Shown in pieces: positions 25,815-35,178 of a DNA stretch of 64,000 bases. The stretch lies in NCBI GenBank assembly GCA_947588675.1, contig CANPYY010000009.1:1-64000 (forward strand), in the 5' to 3' direction. The DNA is from an uncultured Lachnospiraceae bacterium (lineage in GTDB: Bacteria; Bacillota; Clostridia; Lachnospirales; Lachnospiraceae). A program made the position numbers and the translations under genes. The number at the start of each line of letters is the position of its first letter. Position 1 is the first letter of the stretch. The notes beneath the pieces are model-generated. The model made no database searches. It was given only the letters and a program-made list of their open reading frames with translations, and was not told the origin of the DNA.

Positions 25815-28667
25815 TTAATCAGAAAAAGCATTACTTTGGTTTTCCGGTACGCTTACTTTGCTGCCAAGGAGTTTTTCCCGTTTGTCTTTATCATAATAAT
25901 AAGTATAAATATCCCTAGCAAGCTCTGCAGCATTGCCTGAGGTATATCCGTTTGGTATTACAGTCGTCACGGATATTTCAGGGTTATCATAAGGGGCATA
26001 TGAAACAAATAGCGCATGGTTCGGCTTATATGCGCTTTCCTGCGCGGTTCCTGTTTTACCTGCCACGTCAACTTTAAGGTTTTTAAACAGCGAATCAACA
26101 GAACCGCCTGTAACTACCTTTCTCATTCCCTGATGTATATAATTCCATGTAGACTGCGAAATATTCAACCTGTTATGGATTTTAGCCTTATTTTCCGTAA
26201 CTGCTTTGTCTGTAGGCGACACAGTTTTATCTATAATCGTAAGGTCATAGCATTTTCCTGAATTAGCTATTGTAGTAACGTATCTCGAAAGCTGTACCGG
26301 CGTATAACTGTTTTTACCCTGTCCAATTGCCGAACGCACACAGTCGTAATCAGATATTTTCGGTGATGCTTCTGCAAGCTCCACCCCGCTTGTATCCGAA
26401 AGCCCGTACATATCTGCATATTTCCTGAGTTTTTTCAATCCCAAATCATGGTTTAGCGAACCGTTAGGTGATAACCCGAGCCTGTATCCTATTTCATAGA
26501 AAAAGTAATTACAGGAATACTTCAGGGCGTCTGTAACGTTAATATTGCCATGCGACGAAGTACTCCAGCATTTAGGCGATGGAATTACCTCCTTAAATTC
26601 ATGCTTGTCCATAATTTTTTCCAGAGGAGTTTTAAGTATGCCGTTTTCTTCAAGCGCAGCCGTCGCCGTTACCATTTTAAACGTTGAACCCGGCGCTGTT
26701 TTCTGTGTAGACGGTCTGTTAATTAACGGATATGATGAATCCTCCAGTATTTTTGAATAGTATTTTGAATCAATTCCATTTGCAAACCTGTTATTGTCAT
26801 AGCTTGGATACGATACATATGCAAGTACATCCCCATTGTTAATATCGGTTATTACAATTGAGCCTGAACAGGGTTCCAGAGCAAGCATTGCAGGGGTAAG
26901 CTCAAGTTCAACTATCTTTGACCTGATAAATGAATATGGCGAAACCGAACCGTTAAGTATTGATGATATCGTGGAATCATCTGCGCTTACAATGCCCTGG
27001 TTGATTAAAAGCATACATATTTCCGTACCTGATATCGTATAGTCATATATCATATACTGGTATATAAGCTTGTCAAATGAAGTATTATCTTTAAGTTCAT
27101 CAAAGATGTACGACTTTAACTTTTCAAAAAGTTCAGAAGTCGTATACATATCTTCGCCTATATCAAGTGCATCAAGATCAACCCAGTTATTTACTATTGC
27201 GTATTCCAGAAATTTGCTGAGGCTCATCTTACCTTCAGAGTATTTTTTATATGTTTCATCACCTGTATCAATCTTGTCTTTTTGCAGCATGTTGTCTGAA
27301 ACAAGCATATCATATATAAATGCCAGGTATGAACCGTATTCCTTATTTAAATCTTCCGTACCTTTCGTATAACCGGTATCAATACAGCCTTTTAACCGTC
27401 GCAGCACGCTCTTTTTCCTTGAAGTATACTTCCTGTAAACATTTTTTTCTACCGTACTTGCTTTTTTGGAAGCAAATTTATCAGTGTCAACAATGTTGTT
27501 TTTAATTACCGCATTGTACACGTCATATATAGGTATTCTTATATCGGATGCCGATTCTCCTTTGGTTCCCGCATCATTACTGTTATTAATTTTTGATATA
27601 AGTATTCCTGCAAGTTTTTTCTCCAGTATATCGTAACACGCTTTCTGAAGGTCTGAATCTATAGTCAGATAAACGTCATTTCCGGCCGTAGGATTTATTA
27701 CGTCTTTTATTCCCGATATTCTTGAATAGGAATCAATAACAAGCGTTTCCGAGCCTTTAACACCCCTGAGGGTTTCCTCCATTGAAAGCTCTATTCCCGT
27801 CTTTCCTATCTGGTCTTCCGTAGTATAATTATAATCCGGATAAGTTTCCTTTATTTCTGCCAGATCATCATTAGATATACTTCCTGTATATCCTATAATG
27901 TTTGAAAAATATTTGCTGTCGTAATAAAGCCTTGTAGTTTTATCATCTATATTAACTCCCGGCAGTTCATCGCTGTTTTCCTTAATAGCTACAACCGTAG
28001 TATCCTTCACATTGCTTGCTATCGTTATAGGTATATATTTAGTATTACTGTTTATCATCATTGTATAACGCACCTTAATTATATCTAATGCGTCTTTAAC
28101 GGAATATTTTTCATCGACATCAAATCTTGGCCCGTTCGAGGATATATCGCTCCTTAAATATTCAAATACCGTCTGCGCATCGGCAGTCTTTTGTTCGTCG
28201 GTAAGTTCGTCAATTGATTTTGCAAAATACGCGTCCCTCTTAAACCTTAGCTGGGCAGACTCATTAACGGTATAGTACAATTCCCCGTCTTTATTCACAT
28301 CAATGCAGAAATCTATATCCAAATCATCCCCATTTTTATATATAATCTGCAGCATTTTATATATCATTTCATTTTTTTCTTCGTTAGTGGAAATCGTACC
28401 GGTATCCTCGATTGTTACAGAATAAGATATCTGATTTGACGCAAGAATTTTCCCGTTTCTGTCATAGATATTACCACGCGTGGACTGTATGTCACGCTGC
28501 TTTTCATCAGTTATGACATTTCCACTCGTAAGTTCATCACTTTTTACAATCTGGAGATTAAACATCCTTACTATCAATATGACAAAAAGTGAAAAAAATA
28601 TTATATAAACAGGTATAACCCTGGATTTGAATATTTCTTTTATAAAATCAGTAAATCTGTCAATCAA
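25815..28667 (-). CDS. mrdA: Class B penicillin-binding protein 2 (MrdA), long form with insertion
   Basis: Transpeptidase of side-wall synthesis, partner of RodA. 950 residues: one membrane anchor (about 16-38), pedestal/dimerisation region to about 345, then the transpeptidase domain with SxxK in PGSTFKMV (about 660), SCN in KYSCNYFF and KTG in AGKTGTAQ. About 235 residues (roughly 360-595, bases 26890-27600) lie between the two halves, where most PBP2 proteins have a short linker; this makes it far longer than the usual 600-720. Last in mreB-mreC-mreD-PBP2. Confidence 0.94.
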   Translation of the reverse strand: MIDRFTDFIKEIFKSRVIPVYIIFFSLFVILIVRMFNLQIVKSDELTSGNVITDEKQRDIQSTRGNIYDRNGKILASNQISYSVTIEDTGTISTNEEKNEMIYKMLQIIYKNGDDLDIDFCIDVNKDGELYYTVNESAQLRFKRDAYFAKSIDELTDEQKTADAQTVFEYLRSDISSNGPRFDVDEKYSVKDALDIIKVRYTMMINSNTKYIPITIASNVKDTTVVAIKENSDELPGVNIDDKTTRLYYDSKYFSNIIGYTGSISNDDLAEIKETYPDYNYTTEDQIGKTGIELSMEETLRGVKGSETLVIDSYSRISGIKDVINPTAGNDVYLTIDSDLQKACYDILEKKLAGILISKINNSNDAGTKGESASDIRIPIYDVYNAVIKNNIVDTDKFASKKASTVEKNVYRKYTSRKKSVLRRLKGCIDTGYTKGTEDLNKEYGSYLAFIYDMLVSDNMLQKDKIDTGDETYKKYSEGKMSLSKFLEYAIVNNWVDLDALDIGEDMYTTSELFEKLKSYIFDELKDNTSFDKLIYQYMIYDYTISGTEICMLLINQGIVSADDSTISSILNGSVSPYSFIRSKIVELELTPAMLALEPCSGSIVITDINNGDVLAYVSYPSYDNNRFANGIDSKYYSKILEDSSYPLINRPSTQKTAPGSTFKMVTATAALEENGILKTPLEKIMDKHEFKEVIPSPKCWSTSSHGNINVTDALKYSCNYFFYEIGYRLGLSPNGSLNHDLGLKKLRKYADMYGLSDTSGVELAEASPKISDYDCVRSAIGQGKNSYTPVQLSRYVTTIANSGKCYDLTIIDKTVSPTDKAVTENKAKIHNRLNISQSTWNYIHQGMRKVVTGGSVDSLFKNLKVDVAGKTGTAQESAYKPNHALFVSYAPYDNPEISVTTVIPNGYTSGNAAELARDIYTYYYDKDKREKLLGSKVSVPENQSNAFSD

Positions 28668-29177
28668 TTATAACGCCTCCTCGACGTTTTTATGGACTGC
28701 TAACCGGTTTACAAGCAAAAACAATTTGAAAAACAAAGTGGCAACAAGCATTGTATAGACCGCCTCAGGCAGTATTATATGTCTGAGGTAATACAATATA
28801 CTGAAACGTCCCCTTGTAAGAAATTCAAATACATAGTAAATAAAACCGTAAAACAAATCGCTTATACCAATAATAAGAAGAATAAAAAAGTAATTCCGTA
28901 AATATACATTATATGTATAGCCCGTAATATAGCCTGTAATCATATACAGCAATGCGTGCAGCCCTATAACGCTGCCAAACAGCATATCCGACATAAGGCC
29001 GCATAAAAAACCTGTAATAAGGCCGTCTTTCTGCCCTCTGACATAGCTTGAGGATACCGTAAGGATTAAAAGCATGTTCGGAACTACTCCTGCAAGCTGC
29101 AAATGCTTAAACAATGTAGTCTGAAGCAGATAACATACTAGCATAAACAAAATGGTTGACACCCATTTTTTAATCAT
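28668..29177 (-). CDS. mreD: Rod shape-determining protein MreD
   Basis: 169 residues with five or six membrane segments; opens IKKWVSTILFMLVCYLLQTTLF and has GFLCGLMSDMLFGSVIGLHALLY, the family core. Acts with MreB and MreC in the elongasome. Its stop abuts the PBP2 start and its own start overlaps the mreC end, so the group is tightly coupled. Confidence 0.9.
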   Translation of the reverse strand: MIKKWVSTILFMLVCYLLQTTLFKHLQLAGVVPNMLLILTVSSSYVRGQKDGLITGFLCGLMSDMLFGSVIGLHALLYMITGYITGYTYNVYLRNYFFILLIIGISDLFYGFIYYVFEFLTRGRFSILYYLRHIILPEAVYTMLVATLFFKLFLLVNRLAVHKNVEEAL

Positions 29178-30042
29178 AATCCGTCATTTCCTCCAATTCA
29201 TCACTATGTTTAAGCTTTGTTATTACAAGTACCGTATCCAGCCTGTTAAAATCGACAACCGGTACTACTTTGGCAGTCATTGTCATATTATCGGGTTCCG
29301 TAACAATATCTTTTACATATCCGATTAATATTCCGTCCAGATACCTGTCGCTTACATAGGATGTAACTATTTCATAGCCTTCTTCTATCTCAGCATCTAC
29401 GCTTATTCTCTCAACTTCTATATATCCGTCATTTATCGTGGTAAGATTTCCTTTTACATCACATGTATCCGATGTACGTAAAAACATTCCGCTTACATAA
29501 CTGTTGTCATCTATAATGCTTCTTACTTTTGAATAAGACTTTCCGACTTCCGTAACTATGCCGACAAGACCATTTCCCGCAATAACATTCATGTTCTTTT
29601 CTATACCGTCGTCAGAACCTTTATCAATCGTAAACATATTGTACCAGTTGCTGTCGTCACGACTTACAACACGCGCTGCAACTTTCGGATACTGACTGTA
29701 TCCCTGGTCCAACTGATATAACTGCCGTAAACTTGCCAGTTCGTTTCTGTCGCCTATCAGCGAAACATTTTCTTCCCTTATATCTTCCAGTTCTTTCTTC
29801 AGCCTGTCATTCTCCTCAAGCAGTTTCTTTTTTGAACTGAAAAGGTCAAATATCGAATATATTCCGGAACCAAGCGAATTGATTCCCCTCTGCATAGGAG
29901 TTATGACGTTGCCTGCCGCTGTTTTTACAGGATTCAGTTGTTCCTGATATTTGAATGAAACAACAATCAGCGTCAGGCAAACAGCCGTGCATATAACCAG
30001 TATGGCTTTTACGGGAATATTAAACCTGCGTCTTCGTTTCAT
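29170..30042 (-). CDS. mreC: Rod shape-determining protein MreC
   Basis: 290 residues: N-terminal membrane anchor (about 12-28), coiled coil (about 65-100, KKLLEENDRLKKELEDIREEN) and the beta domain (about 115-280, with NVIAGNGLVGIVTEVG and DGILIGYV). Links MreB to PBP2. Confidence 0.94.
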   Translation of the reverse strand: MKRRRRFNIPVKAILVICTAVCLTLIVVSFKYQEQLNPVKTAAGNVITPMQRGINSLGSGIYSIFDLFSSKKKLLEENDRLKKELEDIREENVSLIGDRNELASLRQLYQLDQGYSQYPKVAARVVSRDDSNWYNMFTIDKGSDDGIEKNMNVIAGNGLVGIVTEVGKSYSKVRSIIDDNSYVSGMFLRTSDTCDVKGNLTTINDGYIEVERISVDAEIEEGYEIVTSYVSDRYLDGILIGYVKDIVTEPDNMTMTAKVVPVVDFNRLDTVLVITKLKHSDELEEMTDYD

Positions 30043-30061
30043 ACCAAAACCCCTCTTAAAA

Positions 30062-31069
30062 TCATATCAAATCAGAAACAAGTTTACTGTAATGAGAATT
30101 TTCGATGATTGTACCAAGTCCTGTTATAACTGTATTTTCAGGTTCGTCGCTTGTATTGACCTTCAGTCCCGTAGCGTTTCTTATAAATTCAGGAAGGTTT
30201 TTCAGGTTTGACGAACCTCCGGTTATATATATACCGTTTTTATATATGTCTGCGGACACTTCAGGCGGAGTACGTTCAAGTATGATTTTTATATGGTCAA
30301 TAATAATCTGCAAATGCTCAATAATAGCCTGATTTACCTCAGAAGCCTCTATAACAAGCTCGCTTGGAAGTCCCGAAAGAGCATTACGGCCATATACAGT
30401 CATATTTCCTTCCTCATTTATAGCCGAACCTATCTGCATTTTTACCGACTCGGCAGTTTTTTCGCCAATCACAAAATTATATTTACGCCTTGCAAGGTGT
30501 ATTATATCCTCATCAAGTTCCTTTCCTCCCAGAGGTACAAGTTTACTGAATATTATGCCTCCCAGAGAAAGCACGGATATTTCAGTCGTATTAGCTCCAA
30601 AATCCACAATAAGGACTCCGGTTGAATCAAGTATGTCAAGTCCCATTCCAAGCGCATCGGCAACCGGTTTTTCAACCATTTTTATCTGCCCCGGCTTCAG
30701 TTTCGGCGATGAAACCACATCCGAGTATGAACGTTTCTCAACTTCAGTAATATCAGTAGGTATTGCCAGATAATAGTCAAAACCTTTTAACTTATGCCTT
30801 GATTCATGCGATATTTTTTCAAGCAGTTTAAGCATAAGCTGGTGCATATTGCTCAAATCCGCAATAACACCGTTTTTTACCGGATAAGATACGCTTATAT
30901 TGGCCGGCGTTTTCTCATACATTTCATACGCTTCATTGCCAACTGCAATTACTTCTGTTTTCTTTAAAATTGCTATAACATTTTTTTCGGTCAGTACAAT
31001 CCCGGCACCATTCTGTGCTATTTTTATAGTGCTTGTACCAAAATCAATGCCAATAACTTTGTGATTCAT
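30062..31069 (-). CDS. mreB: Rod shape-determining actin homologue MreB
   Basis: 335 residues. Actin-fold ATP motifs: IGIDFGTSTIKIA at the start, LIVDFGANTTEISVLS in the middle, and YITGGSSNLKNLPEF near the end. Start at 31069 is preferred (GGGAGGC upstream, and MreB begins here) over an in-frame codon at 31096. Leads mreBCD and follows radC, the classic radC-mreB pairing. Confidence 0.94.
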   Translation of the reverse strand: MNHKVIGIDFGTSTIKIAQNGAGIVLTEKNVIAILKKTEVIAVGNEAYEMYEKTPANISVSYPVKNGVIADLSNMHQLMLKLLEKISHESRHKLKGFDYYLAIPTDITEVEKRSYSDVVSSPKLKPGQIKMVEKPVADALGMGLDILDSTGVLIVDFGANTTEISVLSLGGIIFSKLVPLGGKELDEDIIHLARRKYNFVIGEKTAESVKMQIGSAINEEGNMTVYGRNALSGLPSELVIEASEVNQAIIEHLQIIIDHIKIILERTPPEVSADIYKNGIYITGGSSNLKNLPEFIRNATGLKVNTSDEPENTVITGLGTIIENSHYSKLVSDLI

Positions 31070-31088
31070 AAATTTGCCTCCCGATAAT

Positions 31089-31787
31089 TCAGACATGACC
31101 GGAATGTCGCATACTGAAATAAGAATTATCTCCTATAATAATATGGTCTAAAAGCGAAATTCCAATAAGGTCGCCTGCTTCCTTAATTCTTTCAGTAACA
31201 TGGTAATCTTCACTGCTTGGAGTTGGGTCTCCGCTCGGATGGTTGTGAAGAAGTATTATATTTACCGCCCCGTATTTCAGTGATTGGAGAAAAATATCCC
31301 TTGCGGAAACCACAGAGGAATTAACAGTGCCTGAAGATATAACCATGTCTTTTATCTTTCTGGATTTTGAATCAAGCATAACAAGCATAAGTATTTCACG
31401 TTCCAGATTCCGCATATCTTCCATATAATATGTTGCAATTTCCTCAGGAGTAGTAAAACAATCTCCAACTTTTCGGCATGTCCTTGCCATTCTTTTTGTA
31501 AGTTCTGCAATACACTTTAACTGTATCGCCTTAACACGCCCAATACCGTGAAAACCCATAAGCTCCGAAAGGCTCATAGTATAAAGATTAAGAAGTCCTG
31601 CGCCGTCATTGTGGCATAATACCCTGGCGGCAAGGTCAACGCTTCTTTCCTTATTGCTTCCGTTTCTTATTATTACTGCGAGAAGCTCGGCGTCGGACAG
31701 AACCTCCGTTCCAAAGCTTTCAACCTTTTCGTACGGTTTTAGAGTATCGGGCAATTCTTTTACCGTATAATATTTTTTGTTATCCAT
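31089..31787 (-). CDS. radC: RadC family protein (JAB/MPN-domain)
   Basis: 232 residues: helix-hairpin-helix region (LMGFHGIGRVKAIQLKC) and a C-terminal JAMM-type metalloprotease-like domain with LLHNHPSGDPTPSSEDYHVTERI. Long annotated as a repair protein though its biochemical role is unsettled. No LexA-like box is seen in its upstream region. It heads the mre operon. Confidence 0.92.
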   Translation of the reverse strand: MDNKKYYTVKELPDTLKPYEKVESFGTEVLSDAELLAVIIRNGSNKERSVDLAARVLCHNDGAGLLNLYTMSLSELMGFHGIGRVKAIQLKCIAELTKRMARTCRKVGDCFTTPEEIATYYMEDMRNLEREILMLVMLDSKSRKIKDMVISSGTVNSSVVSARDIFLQSLKYGAVNIILLHNHPSGDPTPSSEDYHVTERIKEAGDLIGISLLDHIIIGDNSYFSMRHSGHV

Positions 31788-31892
31788 TCTCCTCTTTTCC
31801 TCTGTAAATGGACATGTTTCAGTAAGAGGGTACAGAAAACGAACATAAAAATTATATCATATTACTGACGGTTTGTATACAAAGATTTTCCA

Positions 31893-32894
31893 TTAAAATG
31901 TGACAAAATGGTCATATGCGACAGACGTCTGCATAATATCATCAATGCAGATTCCATTACTAAGAGCAAGCCACAATTTGCAATATTGTGCAATGGCCGC
32001 TCTGTCAGGCAGGGCTTTAATTCCGTAATCCTTATATTTTTCTACGGTTTCATACTGCGCGCTATCACCGCAAAGCCCGGTAAGATATATTGGTACATTA
32101 TTATCCATGGCACTTTTTGCAAAGCATTTGAAACTGTCGTTTATACATATCGTACCTGAATGGTAGCTTTCATGCAAAACTGCCATAGTATTTTCCGTTA
32201 TTTTCGGATAAACCATGCCAACATACGGAGTTATTCTTATAATATTATCAGATATATTATCAAGCTTTACATTATCCGTACTATCAAACATTGCCTGCAT
32301 TTCTGTCATCTCATTATGTCCGCATTGTATATATTCGTTATTTTCAAATCTTCCGTAGTATTTAATACTTGTTATATCCGCCGTAAAGGGATTATATCCG
32401 TTAAGTCTTGTCGCCCTGTGGATTATCGGCAGTCCGCCTTTGTTACGATAACTTACAAATACTCCGGTTCCATATTTTTTTCTGATAAAATCAACTGCAT
32501 ATTTAAAATTACACAGACCGTTAGCGCGCGGGTCGGTAAGGACATAATCACTGGAAACAAAAACAACCGGAATATCTGACGAGCCGAAAATATATCCCAG
32601 TATAGCTGCGCTGTATTGCAGCGTATCGGTACCGTGCGCAATAATAACGCCTGATAAATCCTTATTATTAAGAACCGTATTTACTTCTTTTATAAGCAGC
32701 CTTATATTTTCTGCCGAAAGATTCTCACTTAAAATATAATATGGTGACGATACCGTAAAACAGCAGTCATTATTATATTTTTCCAAATACATATCTATAA
32801 GCGCGTAAGCCATTGAATCCCGTGCGCTTATAATTCCTTTATCAGATATGGCGCTTCCTATCGTACCTCCGGTAAAAATAACATGGATATTCAT
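31893..32894 (-). CDS. Asparaginase/glutaminase family protein, cytoplasmic type
   Basis: Hydrolyses L-asparagine to aspartate and ammonia. 333 residues; catalytic threonines in FTGGTIGS and AHGTDTLQY, with the family spacing. No signal peptide, so a type I cytosolic enzyme is likely. The C-terminal domain diverges from well-studied AnsA proteins, so asparagine as the substrate is probable, not certain. It follows the methionine gamma-lyase-like gene by 15 bases. Confidence 0.87.
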   Translation of the reverse strand: MNIHVIFTGGTIGSAISDKGIISARDSMAYALIDMYLEKYNNDCCFTVSSPYYILSENLSAENIRLLIKEVNTVLNNKDLSGVIIAHGTDTLQYSAAILGYIFGSSDIPVVFVSSDYVLTDPRANGLCNFKYAVDFIRKKYGTGVFVSYRNKGGLPIIHRATRLNGYNPFTADITSIKYYGRFENNEYIQCGHNEMTEMQAMFDSTDNVKLDNISDNIIRITPYVGMVYPKITENTMAVLHESYHSGTICINDSFKCFAKSAMDNNVPIYLTGLCGDSAQYETVEKYKDYGIKALPDRAAIAQYCKLWLALSNGICIDDIMQTSVAYDHFVTF

Positions 32895-32909
32895 AAACAG
32901 GCTGCTCCT

Positions 32910-34202
32910 TTAAAGTTTAATGAGTTTCTTTTCATAAAGTTTCTGTACAGACATCATTATTCCGTATTTTACATGCTGCCATGTAAGACCTCCCTGAAAA
33001 TATACGGCATACGGAGGCTTTATCGGCGCGTCAGCGCTAAGCTCTATTGATGAGCCTGATACGAATGTTCCGGCGGCCATAATAACATCACAATCATATC
33101 CCGGCATATCTCCCGGAACAGGCGCAACATGTCCGTCGACAGGCGCCGCCGACTGAATACCCTCGCAAAATGCAATAACCGACTCGGGCGAACCAAGAAG
33201 TACAGACTGGATTATATCATGTCTTTCTTCATCGCTTTTCGGTATACACTCAAATCCAAGCTCCTCATATACTTTAGCCGCAAACATTGCTCCTTTTAAG
33301 GCATTTGCGGTTATATGCGGCGCCATAAATATACCCTGGTAAAAACTGCTGTTAATATTAAGCGAAGCTCCTACTTCCTTTCCAAGTGCCGGCGTGGTAA
33401 GCCTGAAAGCCGCATTTTCTACACACTTTCCTGTTCCTGCCACATATCCTCCCATAGGCGCAATCCCGCCTCCCGGATTTTTTATAAGAGAGCCTACGCA
33501 CATATCTGCTCCCACATCAGTAGGCTCGCATATTTCAACAAATTCTCCGTAACAGTTATCTACCATACATATAACGTCGCTTTTTATCGATTTTACAAAC
33601 CGTATACACTCTCCTATCTCCTTTACCGACAGCGACGGACGTACTGCATATCCTTTCGAACGCTGTATAGCTACAATCTTTGTATTTTTCTTTATTTTTT
33701 CCTTTATCTTATTATAGTCAAAATGCCCGTTTTTTAGTAAATCAACCTGTGAATAATATATTCCGTATTCACGCAACGACCCGGGACATTCTTTTTTATC
33801 ATCTATCCCGATAATATCATGAAGCGTATCATACGGACATCCGGTAACATATAAAAGTTCGTCACCGGGTCTTAAATTACCAAAAAGGGCAATCGTAAGC
33901 GCATGTGTACCGCACGTTATCTGCGCCCTTACGAGAGCATCTTCCGTATTGAATATATCTGCATATACGGCTTCAAGAGCATCCCTTCCAATATCTGTAT
34001 AGCCATATCCCGTAGAACCCGCAAGATGCGCATCGCTTATTCTGTTTTTTTTCATTGCGGAAAGAACCTTTATCTGGTTATACTCAGATATTTTATCTGT
34101 TTCGGAAAAACTGTCCTGAAGCTTTTCCCATGCAGATTCACACAGGTTATATACCTTTTCATCCACGCCTGCCAACATGTATTTTTCCAAAATATTATCC
34201 AT
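32910..34202 (-). CDS. Methionine gamma-lyase-like PLP protein (YnbB/aluminium-resistance family)
   Basis: 430-residue PLP enzyme of fold type I in the Met_gamma_lyase family (PF06838) typified by Bacillus YnbB. PLP lysine expected in GSLIKNPGGGIAPMGGY; substrate-binding AQITCGTHALTIALFGNLRPGDELLYVTG is visible. ATG 34202 follows GGAG and overlaps the miaA end; an upstream in-frame codon at 34283 would lie within miaA. Physiological substrate is not established for the family. Confidence 0.87.
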   Translation of the reverse strand: MDNILEKYMLAGVDEKVYNLCESAWEKLQDSFSETDKISEYNQIKVLSAMKKNRISDAHLAGSTGYGYTDIGRDALEAVYADIFNTEDALVRAQITCGTHALTIALFGNLRPGDELLYVTGCPYDTLHDIIGIDDKKECPGSLREYGIYYSQVDLLKNGHFDYNKIKEKIKKNTKIVAIQRSKGYAVRPSLSVKEIGECIRFVKSIKSDVICMVDNCYGEFVEICEPTDVGADMCVGSLIKNPGGGIAPMGGYVAGTGKCVENAAFRLTTPALGKEVGASLNINSSFYQGIFMAPHITANALKGAMFAAKVYEELGFECIPKSDEERHDIIQSVLLGSPESVIAFCEGIQSAAPVDGHVAPVPGDMPGYDCDVIMAAGTFVSGSSIELSADAPIKPPYAVYFQGGLTWQHVKYGIMMSVQKLYEKKLIKL

Positions 34203-34203
34203 A

Positions 34204-35145
34204 TTATGCTCCAATCCCTTTTTCTTTAATAATGCAGATGATATCTGAAAGTAATTCATCATCTGTTTTTTTATCCTTATCAAGCCATATTATATTATTT
34301 TCACGTTTAAACCACGTAAGCTGTCTTTTGGCAAAATGCCTTGTTTCCTGTTTTATATTTTCTACAGCTTCGTCAAAAGATACATTCCCGGATATACAGT
34401 CAATGAGTTCCTTATATCCCAGTCCTTTCATGGAAACCATATCTTCATTACAGCCAAGACGCACAAGTTCCTTCACTTCATTATACAGTCCGTCTTCAAT
34501 CATCTTGTCAACCCGTAAACCTATGCGCTCATACAGTCTTTTTCTGTTCATATTAATAACAAAATACGCATAATTATACGGTGAATCCTTTTTCCGCTCC
34601 CTGCTATTGTGGACAGAAAATTTTTCACCGGTAATAATATAGTATTCAATTGCCCTTACAACTCTTTTTACATTATTGGGATGTACTTCTTCTGCATATT
34701 CGCTGTCAATATCTTTAAGTTTTTCATATATCGCTTCATTTCCGTTATCCCTCGCGTAATCAAACAGTTTTTGCCGTAATTCATAATCTGTCTTATGTTC
34801 TGTAAAACTTGTATCATACAGTACGGCATTTATATAAAACCCCGTTCCTCCTGCTATTATTGGAATATGTCCCCGTGACAATATATCGTCAATACATTTA
34901 TCCGCATATTCTTTAAAAAGAGCTACGTTAAACTCCTCCCAGGGTTCTTTTATATCTATCAGATGATGCGGTATACCGCACATCTCATCTTCTTTAATCT
35001 TTGCCGTACCGATATTCATTCTTTTATATACCTGCATTGAATCTGCAGATATTATTTCGCCGTCTGTAAGTTTCGCCAGACGTATTGACAAATCAGTTTT
35101 TCCTGATGCGGTAGGTCCTGTCAGGATAATCAACGGTTTTTTCAT
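34204..35145 (-). CDS. miaA: tRNA dimethylallyltransferase
   Basis: Adds an isopentenyl group to A37 of tRNAs reading UNN codons. 313 residues; P-loop GPTASGKTDLS at residues 9-19, DSMQVYKRMNIGTAK and GGTGFYINAVLY are diagnostic. Sits downstream of mutL, as in many Firmicutes. Confidence 0.95.
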   Translation of the reverse strand: MKKPLIILTGPTASGKTDLSIRLAKLTDGEIISADSMQVYKRMNIGTAKIKEDEMCGIPHHLIDIKEPWEEFNVALFKEYADKCIDDILSRGHIPIIAGGTGFYINAVLYDTSFTEHKTDYELRQKLFDYARDNGNEAIYEKLKDIDSEYAEEVHPNNVKRVVRAIEYYIITGEKFSVHNSRERKKDSPYNYAYFVINMNRKRLYERIGLRVDKMIEDGLYNEVKELVRLGCNEDMVSMKGLGYKELIDCISGNVSFDEAVENIKQETRHFAKRQLTWFKRENNIIWLDKDKKTDDELLSDIICIIKEKGIGA

Positions 35146-35178
35146 AATTTGTTTACCTTTACTATTTGATACATACTG

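Noticed and set aside
31800-31880. Possible LexA box before radC (GAACAT near 31841)
   Set aside because: Only one half-site is present; the second half does not fit CGAAC-N4-GTTCG.
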